Source: Planctomycetota bacterium (GTDB lineage Bacteria > Planctomycetota > UBA1135 > GCA-002686595). From it: 5,821 nucleotides of DNA. Shown piece after piece: positions 1 to 5,716 of the stretch. The notes beneath the pieces are model-generated. The model searched no databases. It had not been told where the DNA came from and saw only the letters and a program-made list of their open reading frames with translations. The translations under genes were made by a program, and so were the position numbers. Numbering within the stretch: the first letter of the stretch is position 1; the number at the start of each line of letters is the position of its first letter. The stretch lies in assembly GCA_028823185.1 (NCBI GenBank), contig JAPKBY010000128.1, positions 1 through 5,821 on the forward strand. The letters are read 5' to 3'.

Positions 1-954
1 GGGGGAGACATCTGGTGGGGCAACCTCTTCTCAGCTGAGGGTGGCTCCGACACCATCACCGAAGTCTTGACCTCCTTCGGAGCGGCAGGCCTACCTGGCT
101 CGATCTCTAACGGGAGCGCCGCGACGGTTGGCATTTGGGATGACCCCAACGACGACGGTGATCTCTCTGACGCAGTTCTGCTCTGGAGCACCTTGACCAC
201 TGTCACGAACGCCGACACGGACACACTCAACGCTTACTCGACCGGCGGGGTCGCCGTCAGTGGCGACTTCATCGTTGGGGCTGTATGCACACACAGCGTC
301 GGCGAATACCCGGCCCCCTTAGATGAGAGCTTCGCCTCCGGCGGGCGCTCCTTTGTGGCTTACTCAGACACTCCAGGTGGCTTTGACCTCGGAAACCTCT
401 CGGCTAATGACCAGGCGCCGATCGACCTCGACGCGATCGGCTTCCCCTCGGTGTTGTTGACGCGTGCCACTGGGACGGGCGCGAGCGAGCCTGGTTCCGC
501 TTTCTGCTTTGGTGATGGGAGTGGAACCCTTTGCCCCTGTGGCAACACCAGCGCTGCTGATGAAGGTTGCGCTAATGACACTGGCAGCGGTGCCATCTTG
601 AGCGCTTCAGGATCAGCCAGCATCGCAGCAGATGATCTCGTTTTGCAGGCGAGCCAGCTGACCGCCGGTCCGGGCCTCTTCTTCCAAGGCAACAACGCTA
701 TCAATAGCGGGAACGGCAACTCCTTCGGTGACGGCATCCGCTGTGCTGGTGGCCAGGTGATCCGCCTTGAGGTTCGCTTTGCGAACAACGCGAACGGATT
801 CACCGCTGACTCCACCATCTCAGTCGCGACCAAGGGCGGCGTAAGCATCGGTGACACGAAGCGCTATCAGTTCTGGTATCGCGACGCGGGCACCTCCCCC
901 TGCTCTAGCTTGTTCAACTTGACGAACGGCTATGAGGTGACCTGGGGAGCTTGA
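1..954 (+). CDS. Secreted planctomycete-type surface protein, 5'-truncated
   Basis: The frame is open from base 1 to a TGA at 952-954, giving 317 residues without the native start, so any signal peptide lies outside the window. A TTG at 67 lies in this frame but inside the protein, and is unlikely to be the true start. Residues 1 to about 160 look like a beta-rich domain with one calcium-loop-like motif, DPNDDGDLSD (residues 48-57, the DxNxDG pattern). Residues about 167-317 form a second domain with landmarks CFGDGSGT (169), CPCG (178-181), GCAND (189), FGDGIRCAGG (to C248), YQFWYRD and FNLTNG near the end. Cysteines 169, 178, 180, 190, 248 and 301 could make three disulfides, as expected outside the cytoplasm. 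From memory this C-terminal domain recurs in many paralogues in planctomycetes. Its function is unknown; it may be a cell-surface or extracellular protein. Hairpins follow the stop. Confidence 0.78.
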   Translation, partial: GGDIWWGNLFSAEGGSDTITEVLTSFGAAGLPGSISNGSAATVGIWDDPNDDGDLSDAVLLWSTLTTVTNADTDTLNAYSTGGVAVSGDFIVGAVCTHSVGEYPAPLDESFASGGRSFVAYSDTPGGFDLGNLSANDQAPIDLDAIGFPSVLLTRATGTGASEPGSAFCFGDGSGTLCPCGNTSAADEGCANDTGSGAILSASGSASIAADDLVLQASQLTAGPGLFFQGNNAINSGNGNSFGDGIRCAGGQVIRLEVRFANNANGFTADSTISVATKGGVSIGDTKRYQFWYRDAGTSPCSSLFNLTNGYEVTWGA

Positions 955-963
955 GACCAAGCT

Positions 964-988
964 GCTGGGTCGGTTGGCACCGATCAGC
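964..988 (+). terminator. Candidate hairpin terminator after the surface protein gene
   Basis: Nine bases after the stop codon, GCTG (964-967) pairs with CAGC (985-988), and TCGGT (970-974) pairs with ACCGA (979-983) around a TGGC loop. G969 can wobble-pair with T984, leaving G968 as a single bulge. No T-run follows, so this would not be a classic intrinsic terminator. It may instead protect the 3' end or act with Rho. The pairing is read directly; the role is inference. Confidence 0.35.
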
Positions 989-990
989 TA

Positions 991-1016
991 ACATGGGCGG
1001 CGTAGATCGCCCATGT
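991..1016 (+). promoter_or_regulatory. Perfect 9-bp inverted repeat covering a start codon
   Basis: ACATGGGCG (991-999) and CGCCCATGT (1008-1016) are exact reverse complements separated by 8 nt (1000-1007). The right arm contains the ATG (1013-1015) of the next gene. In RNA the start codon would be paired in a GC-rich stem; in DNA the dyad could be an operator. It directly follows another hairpin (964-988), so the two could also act as a tandem terminator, although there is no T-run. The structure is seen; the function is not established. Confidence 0.45.
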
Positions 1017-2713
1017 CACAGAACCGAATATTTGGCCTGCTCCTTGGCCGCGCAACGAGCGAACAGCTCTTCCTTTCTTGCCTCTTAGGTTGCCTCGTAG
1101 GTTGTGTCCCGTGGGATCACACAGGCGTGGCCCTGATCGCTCTCTGCGGCGGTCTCCTGCTCGTCCTCAACGCGAGCCTGCCGATCTCCTCCGCGACAGT
1201 TGGCGCGGCCTCCCTACTCACCCTCGTATTTCAAGAACACATCGACGCGCTCGGAGCCAAGCTCCTCAGCGGATCGCTCGGTGGACTGCTCGCCAGAATC
1301 TCTGAGGCGCCCCTGCTCGCATGGGCAGATTGGGAATCAAACCGGCTCACGGGCGGCGTGGCGCTCGGCCTCACGCTTGGCGCGATCACGGGTCTCCTCC
1401 TCGTCAAGGCCGTGAACAGCCTCCGCTCGAAATTAGCCGAGCTGGAAGAGGGCTCTGAAGCCTTCAAGAAGTGGAGCTCTAAGCCGTGGGTCAAGCTCTT
1501 GGCTTGGGCTCTCCTCGGCGGACTCCCGAAGGATGGATTCCGCGCAGCGCTAGAGCTCAAAGGTCGCTGGTGGCGCCCATCGGGCGTCGCTGCCGCGGCT
1601 CTCCTCTTGATCGGAGGCAGCGTCTACCTCTCTATCGCACAAGCCAAAGGGGTGCGCTCCGCGCTCGTCGGCGGCATCGCCCAAATGACTGGCGCTCAGG
1701 TCGACTGTGCCTCAGCGGAGCTCTCCTTCAGCAGCGCCCAGCTCTCCGTCTCTGGGCTCGCGATCGCTGATCCAAATGACCTCACGAGAGACCTCGTGCG
1801 CTGGGATTCCATAGAGGCCGACCTAGACGCGCTAGCGCTCTCCAGAAATGAGCTCGTGATCGAGCGTCTGGTGCTCACTGGCGCAGCCTTCAATCAGGCT
1901 CGCAGCGAGGAGGCCCAGCTCATCGAGTTGCAGCCGCTCGACGGTGAGGCGCGAACAAAGCCGAGCAAGGGGAAAGTGGTCGACTGGCGCGAACTCATCG
2001 AAGACCGCGAGCAGCTCGAAGAGCTCTTAGAGCGAGTGCGTCGAGGCTTCGAAATGTTCAGCGGAGGAGAGGGTGACGAGAGCGCTCAAGCACAAGCTCA
2101 GGAGATCGCTGGAGTCCTCTTGCCGCCGCCGTCCGCCAAGACACCGCTCAGTCGCTCTCGACCGCGTATACACCTCGTCGAGGCTAGCTGGCGAGACATC
2201 CCTTTCGGAGACTCCCGAAGCGCAGAGGTACACCTCTTCGACCTGACCGATGAGCCCGACCTCATCGAGGGGAAGCCGACGACGACGCTGCGTACGAGCG
2301 ATGGTGAGTTCGAGCTCTCATGGTCTCGCGAGAGCGAGAACGACATGCGCTTCAGCGGCGGCGGTAAAGGGATCGACGCCGCCCGACTTGCTGGAGACCT
2401 CGGTCAACAAGGCAAGCTCAAGAGCGGGGCCATCGACCTTCACCTAGAGGGGCTGGTCTCAAACCCAAGAGCTCAGCTCGCTGGAGTCCTGAGTTTGCAG
2501 ATCAGCGGCGGGCGCGCAGAGCTCAATGGAGAGACCGTCTCCCTGCCTGATGAGGAGATCACCCTTCGACTGGAGGGCCAGCTCGATGACCCGCTGCTCG
2601 TTGACCGGGACGGCGCCTGGAAGAGCTGGCTCAGATCCGCGGTCAGCGGAGCCCTGCTTGAGAAGGCGACAGGGGGTGGGCTCGGAGACCTCCTGCGAGG
2701 GATCAAGCGCTAG
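1013..2713 (+). CDS. Membrane protein, TIGR03546-like domain fused to TIGR03545/AsmA-like domain
   Basis: A 566-residue protein in two parts. Residues 1 to about 170 are hydrophobic, with segments near 17-52, 57-74 and 113-133. They resemble the small TIGR03546 family (DUF2062-like, with a G-rich first helix pair ending in a P..N/H turn, here VGCVPWDHTG). A basic-aromatic stretch (KGRWWRPSG, 183-191) precedes one more transmembrane helix at about 192-210. A long extracytoplasmic-type region follows. Residues 211-295 (TGAQVDCASAEL, SGLAIADPND) look like the start of TIGR03545 and AsmA-type proteins. Residues 325-365 are charged and probably helical. Residues 440-566 have the beta-strand and closing-helix character of AsmA-like C-termini. 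TIGR03545 and TIGR03546 are uncharacterised families, usually encoded side by side in bacteria with an outer membrane; an envelope or lipid-related role is a guess. No Shine-Dalgarno sequence precedes the start. The stop lies 1 nt from the stop of the convergent transporter gene. Family assignment is from memory of sequence character, not a search. Confidence 0.82.
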   Translation: MSQNRIFGLLLGRATSEQLFLSCLLGCLVGCVPWDHTGVALIALCGGLLLVLNASLPISSATVGAASLLTLVFQEHIDALGAKLLSGSLGGLLARISEAPLLAWADWESNRLTGGVALGLTLGAITGLLLVKAVNSLRSKLAELEEGSEAFKKWSSKPWVKLLAWALLGGLPKDGFRAALELKGRWWRPSGVAAAALLLIGGSVYLSIAQAKGVRSALVGGIAQMTGAQVDCASAELSFSSAQLSVSGLAIADPNDLTRDLVRWDSIEADLDALALSRNELVIERLVLTGAAFNQARSEEAQLIELQPLDGEARTKPSKGKVVDWRELIEDREQLEELLERVRRGFEMFSGGEGDESAQAQAQEIAGVLLPPPSAKTPLSRSRPRIHLVEASWRDIPFGDSRSAEVHLFDLTDEPDLIEGKPTTTLRTSDGEFELSWSRESENDMRFSGGGKGIDAARLAGDLGQQGKLKSGAIDLHLEGLVSNPRAQLAGVLSLQISGGRAELNGETVSLPDEEITLRLEGQLDDPLLVDRDGAWKSWLRSAVSGALLEKATGGGLGDLLRGIKR

Positions 2714-2714
2714 C

Positions 2715-3509
2715 TCAAGCCAGCGGAGCCGACTCAGGCGCAGCATCCTGCGGCAGCCCGAAGAAGGCACGGAATCTAGAGCAGCCGAGATAGATCAATG
2801 GGGTGTCTACGAACGCTAGCGCGATCTTGCAGACATACACCCAGAAGATGATCTCTCCGATGACCGCCCAGTCGAGGTTGAGGCCCCAGCGCAAATAGAT
2901 CCCGTTCACGATGATGGTGTCGACCAATTGACTGATGATCGTCGAGCCGTTGTTTCGCAGCCAGAGGTGACGTCCACCTGTCACCTTCCACCAGAAGTGA
3001 TAGAGGCGCACATCAAAGAGCTGTGCGACGAGATAAGCGAGCATGGAGGCGAGCAGCAGCAGCCTCGGGTTCTGGAAGGTCGAAGCATAAGCGGCCTGCA
3101 TCGCGTCCCTCCCAGCGATGCCTTCCCGCTCTAAGAGGCCCGCGTCGATCGGGCTGATGCCTGGTATTGACCAGACCTCTGAAGCGGGGAGCGAGACCGC
3201 CAACTGCAAGACACCCAGCATTAAGAAGCTGGTCCCGAAGCCCAACCAAACCATCAGGTTCGCCTTCCGCTTCCCCCAGATCTCGCTGACGACGTCCGTC
3301 AGCCAAAAGGTGAGAGGGTAGGTGATGATCCCTGCGGTCAAGGTCACGGGCTCACCGCCGTTGAACCAAGCAGGTCCCCCGTCGGGAAATAGGTAGAAGA
3401 GCTTGGTGCCGATGATGTTGGTCAACACCAAGATCACAGCGAAAGATCCGGCTAGGACCGTATAGGTGCTCTCCGCCCGGCGCCGCTTCTCTGGATTGAG
3501 TGCTGTCAT
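2715..3509 (-). CDS. yhhQ: Queuosine precursor transporter, YhhQ/QPTR (VUT) family
   Basis: A 264-residue inner-membrane protein. Members import queuosine precursors (preQ0 or preQ1, sometimes queuine), which are inserted at the wobble position of GUN-anticodon tRNAs. Diagnostic features are NIIGTK (31-36) in the first helix, YPLTFWLTDVVSEIWGK (64-80), QLFDVRLYHFW (163-173), the polar helix NNGSTIISQLVDTII (186-200), and DTPLIYLG near the end. About six hydrophobic segments are visible (about 16-40, 55-75, 84-107, 147-167, 189-206, 214-242). It is longer than E. coli YhhQ (about 220 residues), partly through an extended loop at 108-146 between the third and fourth helices. The start at 3509 gives a basic N-terminus before the first helix; two earlier ATGs (3519, 3522) are out of frame. 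No Shine-Dalgarno sequence is evident. It is divergent from the 157-residue gene across 72 bp. No queuosine synthesis gene is in the window, so whether the cell makes or only salvages precursor cannot be told. Confidence 0.95.
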   Translation of the reverse strand: MTALNPEKRRRAESTYTVLAGSFAVILVLTNIIGTKLFYLFPDGGPAWFNGGEPVTLTAGIITYPLTFWLTDVVSEIWGKRKANLMVWLGFGTSFLMLGVLQLAVSLPASEVWSIPGISPIDAGLLEREGIAGRDAMQAAYASTFQNPRLLLLASMLAYLVAQLFDVRLYHFWWKVTGGRHLWLRNNGSTIISQLVDTIIVNGIYLRWGLNLDWAVIGEIIFWVYVCKIALAFVDTPLIYLGCSRFRAFFGLPQDAAPESAPLA

Positions 3510-3528
3510 CTGCGCTCATCATGCGCAG
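3510..3528 (-). promoter_or_regulatory. Inverted repeat abutting the yhhQ start codon
   Basis: CTGCGC (3510-3515) and GCGCAG (3523-3528) are exact reverse complements with a 7-nt spacer. On the yhhQ strand this is a 6-bp stem ending at the base next to the ATG. It could be a leader hairpin limiting ribosome access or a repressor site. I looked for preQ1-riboswitch features here and did not find them. The dyad is seen; the role is speculative. Confidence 0.3.
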
Positions 3529-3539
3529 GATCTCCGATC

Positions 3540-3581
3540 TAGACAACCAACGATAGACCTCTATTCGTATAGACTCCGTAC
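3540..3581 (+). promoter_or_regulatory. Divergent intergenic control region with TAGAC repeats
   Basis: This part of the 72-bp divergent gap has three copies of TAGAC (3540-3544, 3554-3558, 3570-3574), spaced 14 and 16 nt. It also has the alternating arms ATAGA (3553-3557), TCTAT (3560-3564) and ATAGA (3569-3573), which allow two mutually exclusive 5-bp hairpins. TATAGA (3568-3573) resembles a -10 box for the plus-strand gene; initiation about 7 nt downstream would leave almost no leader before the ATG at 3582. No matching -35 box sits at proper spacing. Promoters for both genes must lie here or inside neighbouring coding DNA. Confidence 0.35.
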
Positions 3582-4055
3582 ATGCAAGTCGTCGAACAAC
3601 TCAAGCAGACCTCCCCCGAGCGCTTCCTAGAGATATACAACGCCCTCGAGAACAAGGGCTTCGGCCCCCTCGATGGAGAGGTCGCAAAGGCCATGAAGTT
3701 CCGGCCTCAAGCGATCAGGAAGCTCCCGATGGCGCAGCGCGCCCGCCGCGCCCAGTCCATCCTCATCTCTGACGCCAACGCAGAGCTCACCTACGAGCTC
3801 TTCGGAAGCTATCTGATGAAGACGCAGAAGCCTCTCATCACTGACTTTCTAGACGAGACTGGCGTCTCACACGAGGACGGCATGCTCGAAGGGGACGGAG
3901 ACAATGAGCCGGACGTCGCCAAGCTCGACGCAGCGCTCAAAAAATTAGACGCCACCTACAAGCCTGACGATGTGACCCTCTATCTCTCCATCTGCGTCGA
4001 GCAGTGGTCACAGATCCCCGAGCTCGAGACAGCTTGGCGCACACGCATCAGCTGA
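3582..4055 (+). CDS. Conserved-looking hypothetical protein, 157 residues
   Basis: I do not recognise this gene. The product is soluble and charged, with no signal peptide or transmembrane helix, so it is probably cytoplasmic. It reads as mostly helical. Residues 1-60 hold a basic stretch (FRPQAIRKLPMAQRARRAQS), and 61-95 a more hydrophobic helix pair (ELTYELFGSYLMKTQKPLI). An acidic turn with DFLDETGVSHEDGMLEGDG follows at about 87-107. The C-terminal part has a heptad-like helix (VAKLDAALKKLDATY, about 111-125) and then DDVTLYLSICVEQW. Codon use is like that of its neighbours, and third positions favour G or C, supporting a real gene. No Shine-Dalgarno sequence lies before the ATG. It stands alone on the plus strand between two minus-strand transcription units, and ends 3 nt from the stop of the lipoprotein gene. 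The motif pattern gives no safe function. Confidence 0.78.
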   Translation: MQVVEQLKQTSPERFLEIYNALENKGFGPLDGEVAKAMKFRPQAIRKLPMAQRARRAQSILISDANAELTYELFGSYLMKTQKPLITDFLDETGVSHEDGMLEGDGDNEPDVAKLDAALKKLDATYKPDDVTLYLSICVEQWSQIPELETAWRTRIS

Positions 4056-4058
4056 GAA

Positions 4059-4301
4059 TCACTCGTCCACCGCGAACTCGCGGTACTTCTCTGGGTCTTC
4101 CGTGATCAGCTCTTCGCAGCGACCGCCGCAGACCGCAAATTGCAGCCCTGCGATCTCCGTCAGCGGAAAGCCTTCAGGCATTGTCATGTCACAGGGCCCG
4201 CACATCGGGCCCGTGTTGGCCTCCACTGGCGGCGCCTCCGCATAACATGCGGCAAAGAAAGGCAGCGCGAGAGCTGCGGCGAACAGTCTCATCTTCTTCA
4301 T
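4059..4301 (-). CDS. Small YHS/TRASH-like metal-binding lipoprotein
   Basis: An 80-residue protein. MKKMR, then a hydrophobic stretch ending FFAAC, reads as a lipoprotein signal peptide with Cys19 as the lipidated residue; Phe at -3 is slightly off the usual Leu. The mature part has a short linker and then CGPCDMTM (34-41), GLQFAVCGGRC (52-62) and EDPEKYREF (68-76). The spacing Cys37-x20-Cys58-x3-Cys62 fits the C-x(19-22)-C-x3-C pattern of TRASH/YHS domains, and FAVCGGRC followed by DPEKY is YHS-like. YHS-type domains bind or deliver heavy metals such as copper. The extra Cys34 makes a CxxC pair, and Met33, Met39 and Met41 lie nearby, which suggests soft-metal ligands by inference. It is probably anchored in a membrane facing the periplasm. 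Its ATG overlaps the efp stop (ATGA, 4298-4301), and GGAG lies 8 nt upstream. It is the last gene of the mutM-efp block. Confidence 0.85.
   Translation of the reverse strand: MKKMRLFAAALALPFFAACYAEAPPVEANTGPMCGPCDMTMPEGFPLTEIAGLQFAVCGGRCEELITEDPEKYREFAVDE
4069..4084 (+). terminator. Candidate hairpin at convergent gene ends
   Basis: ACCGCGA (4069-4075) and TCGCGGT (4078-4084) form a perfect GC-rich dyad with a 2-nt centre (6 bp with a 4-nt loop in practice). It begins 14 bases after the stop of the 157-residue gene and lies inside the last codons of the convergent lipoprotein gene. It is the only obvious stem at this junction. No T-run follows on either strand, so termination is only a possibility. 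Confidence 0.3.
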
Positions 4302-4867
4302 TTGACTCGCTCCACAAAGTGTCCGTCTCTTGTGTCTACTCGGATGCGCTCTCCCATGACCAAATAGGAAGGAACCTGCACCTCGATGCCGGTCTGAACA
4401 AGAGCGACCTTGAGCTGCGCCGTCGCGGTAGCGCCCTTGATGGGAGGTGTCGTCTCCGTGATCTCTAGCTCGACGGTCGTCGGAAGCTCTACGCCAGCGA
4501 GCGCGCCGTCGACAAACATAGCCTGTACATCTTCGATGTCTTCGCTGAGGTACCCCTTGGAGTCACCGAGGTCATCAGCGCCGAGGTCAAACTGCTCATA
4601 GGTGGAGTCGTCCATGAAGTGCCAGCGCGTCCCATCACTGTAGAGGTAAGTGCAAGGGTGCTTCTCGACATCCACCTCATCAAATTTGTCCCCGCTCCTG
4701 AACGAGTCGTTGAGGGTCTGACCTGTGAGCAGGTTCCGCATCCGGATCTTGGCGATCATGCTTCCGCCACGAGCCGTCGGGCTGTTCAACTTCACATCGG
4801 TCACCATCACAGGCGCGCCCTTGTGCTGAATGCACACGCCGCGCTTTAGCTCGCTGAATTCAATCAT
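4298..4867 (-). CDS. efp: Elongation factor P with EfpL/YeiP-type loop
   Basis: A 189-residue protein, full length for EF-P, which binds between the P and E sites of the ribosome and promotes peptide-bond formation at polyproline and similar stalls. Domain I (about 1-64) is KOW-like, domain II (67-129) an OB fold with YLYSDGTRWHFMDDSTYEQ, and domain III (131-187) carries IKGATATA, VQVPSYL and IRVDTRDGHFVERVK. The loop that reaches the peptidyl-transferase centre reads NSPTARGGSM (28-37), with Arg33. In E. coli EF-P this region is VKPGKGQ with modifiable Lys34; the residue aligned here is Gly34. SPTARG with Arg33 is the hallmark of the paralogue EfpL (YeiP), which works without the lysine modification. 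Domains II and III otherwise read like ordinary EF-P. The usual domain III segment KPATLxTG is here KVALVQTG. It starts 9 nt after the mutM stop without a close Shine-Dalgarno sequence (GAGG is 13 nt away), and overlaps the lipoprotein start by 4 nt. It could equally be labelled efpL. Confidence 0.96.
   Translation of the reverse strand: MIEFSELKRGVCIQHKGAPVMVTDVKLNSPTARGGSMIAKIRMRNLLTGQTLNDSFRSGDKFDEVDVEKHPCTYLYSDGTRWHFMDDSTYEQFDLGADDLGDSKGYLSEDIEDVQAMFVDGALAGVELPTTVELEITETTPPIKGATATAQLKVALVQTGIEVQVPSYLVMGERIRVDTRDGHFVERVK
4310..4313 (-). promoter_or_regulatory. Ribosome binding site of the lipoprotein gene
   Basis: On the minus strand GGAG lies 8 nt before the ATG at 4301, inside the last codons of efp. 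It is the only well-spaced Shine-Dalgarno-like sequence before any start codon in the window. It supports the choice of this start, together with the ATGA stop-start overlap. Confidence 0.55.
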
Positions 4868-4876
4868 GTGTAGATC

Positions 4877-5716
4877 TTAACCTCGCGGGACAGGTTGGCA
4901 GCGAGTGCAGATGTGCGTACCTCGCTGCGCGACCACCATCTTCTTGATCGTCCGCCCGCAGAAGCGACAGGGCTTACCGTCTCTGCCATAAACGAGGAAC
5001 TGCTCCTGGTAGCTGCCTGGTTGCCCCTCTGGTGTCCTGTAGAAGGTGTCAAAGCTCGAACCTTCCCGACGAATCGCCGCAGCCAAGACATCTCGAATCT
5101 CAGCGTGGAGCCGATCTGCTGCGGCAGCCGGGACCCTGTCAGAGCGCCTCATCGGATGCAGCTTCGCTGCATGCAAGGCCTCATCCACATAGATATTCCC
5201 TAAGCCCGCTAAGAAGCTTTGGTCGAGCAGCAGCGGCTTCAGCTGCCTCTTGCGGGAAGCGAGAGCCGCTCTAAACCACGCCGATGAAAATTCATCTGTG
5301 AGCGGTTCAGGACCAATCCCAGCAAAACGCTCATTGGTGTCGTTCTCATAGATGAAGCGGCCGAATTTGCGAACGTCGATGAAGAACAAGCTCTCTCCAT
5401 TGTCGAGGTCAATCCGCACGCGCTCATAGGGCCCCATGTCAGTCCCCGTCGGCTCGACATGCAATCTCCCTGTCATCCGTAGGTGACAAAGGAGGTGACC
5501 TGCGGGTCTACCGAGGCGTTCGAGGTCGAAGACGATCCACTTCGCTCGACGCCAAACCCTCTTAACCAAGGAGCCTGTAATGTTCTCTCGAAACGCCCTC
5601 TCGGTCAGACCGCCTAAGGAGCGTGTCCATGACACCTCCACATCCTCGATCAAGCGCCCGACCAGGTGTGGGCGTATGAGGCGTGCGACGGTCTCTACCT
5701 CAGGAAGCTCCGGCAT
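4877..5716 (-). CDS. mutM: Formamidopyrimidine-DNA glycosylase (Fpg/MutM)
   Basis: A 279-residue bifunctional DNA glycosylase/AP lyase that removes 8-oxoguanine and formamidopyrimidines and cleaves the strand by beta/delta elimination. The start is fixed by MPELPEVET: Pro2 is the nucleophile after Met removal and Glu3 is catalytic. Lys59 (RRAKW) matches E. coli Lys57. Met81 (LRMTGR), Arg116 and Phe118 (DVRKFGRF) match the void-filling trio Met74, Arg109 and Phe111. Lys160 (QLKPLLLDQ) and GLGNIYVDEALHAAKLHP (171-188) form the helix-two-turns-helix region. A zinc finger closes the protein: Cys250-x2-Cys253, then Cys270-x2-Cys273, with Arg265 matching E. coli Arg258. All key residues are present, so it should be active. 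The length is slightly above the usual 270. No Shine-Dalgarno sequence precedes the ATG. It is the first gene of the block that continues into efp and the lipoprotein gene. Confidence 0.98.
   Translation of the reverse strand: MPELPEVETVARLIRPHLVGRLIEDVEVSWTRSLGGLTERAFRENITGSLVKRVWRRAKWIVFDLERLGRPAGHLLCHLRMTGRLHVEPTGTDMGPYERVRIDLDNGESLFFIDVRKFGRFIYENDTNERFAGIGPEPLTDEFSSAWFRAALASRKRQLKPLLLDQSFLAGLGNIYVDEALHAAKLHPMRRSDRVPAAAADRLHAEIRDVLAAAIRREGSSFDTFYRTPEGQPGSYQEQFLVYGRDGKPCRFCGRTIKKMVVAQRGTHICTRCQPVPRG

Noticed and set aside
360..857. Minus-strand open frame of 165 codons opposite the surface protein gene
   Set aside because: It is antisense to a frame with clear domain motifs, and its translation has no recognisable domain and looks like a GC-rich shadow.
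2324..2333. Palindrome TCTCGCGAGA
   Set aside because: It lies inside coding sequence (SRES), and short palindromes such as GAGCTC are common in this gene because of Glu-Leu and Arg codons.
3510..3581. Possible preQ1 riboswitch upstream of yhhQ
   Set aside because: The AGAGG and TCTA words on the yhhQ strand recall a preQ1 aptamer, but the stem, C-rich loop and A-rich tail of the known classes are not there.
5156..5172. 7-bp stem with GAA loop (contains GCGAAGC on the minus strand)
   Set aside because: GCGAAGC forms a very stable mini-hairpin, but here it encodes the conserved HAAKLH segment of MutM and is best explained by coding constraint.
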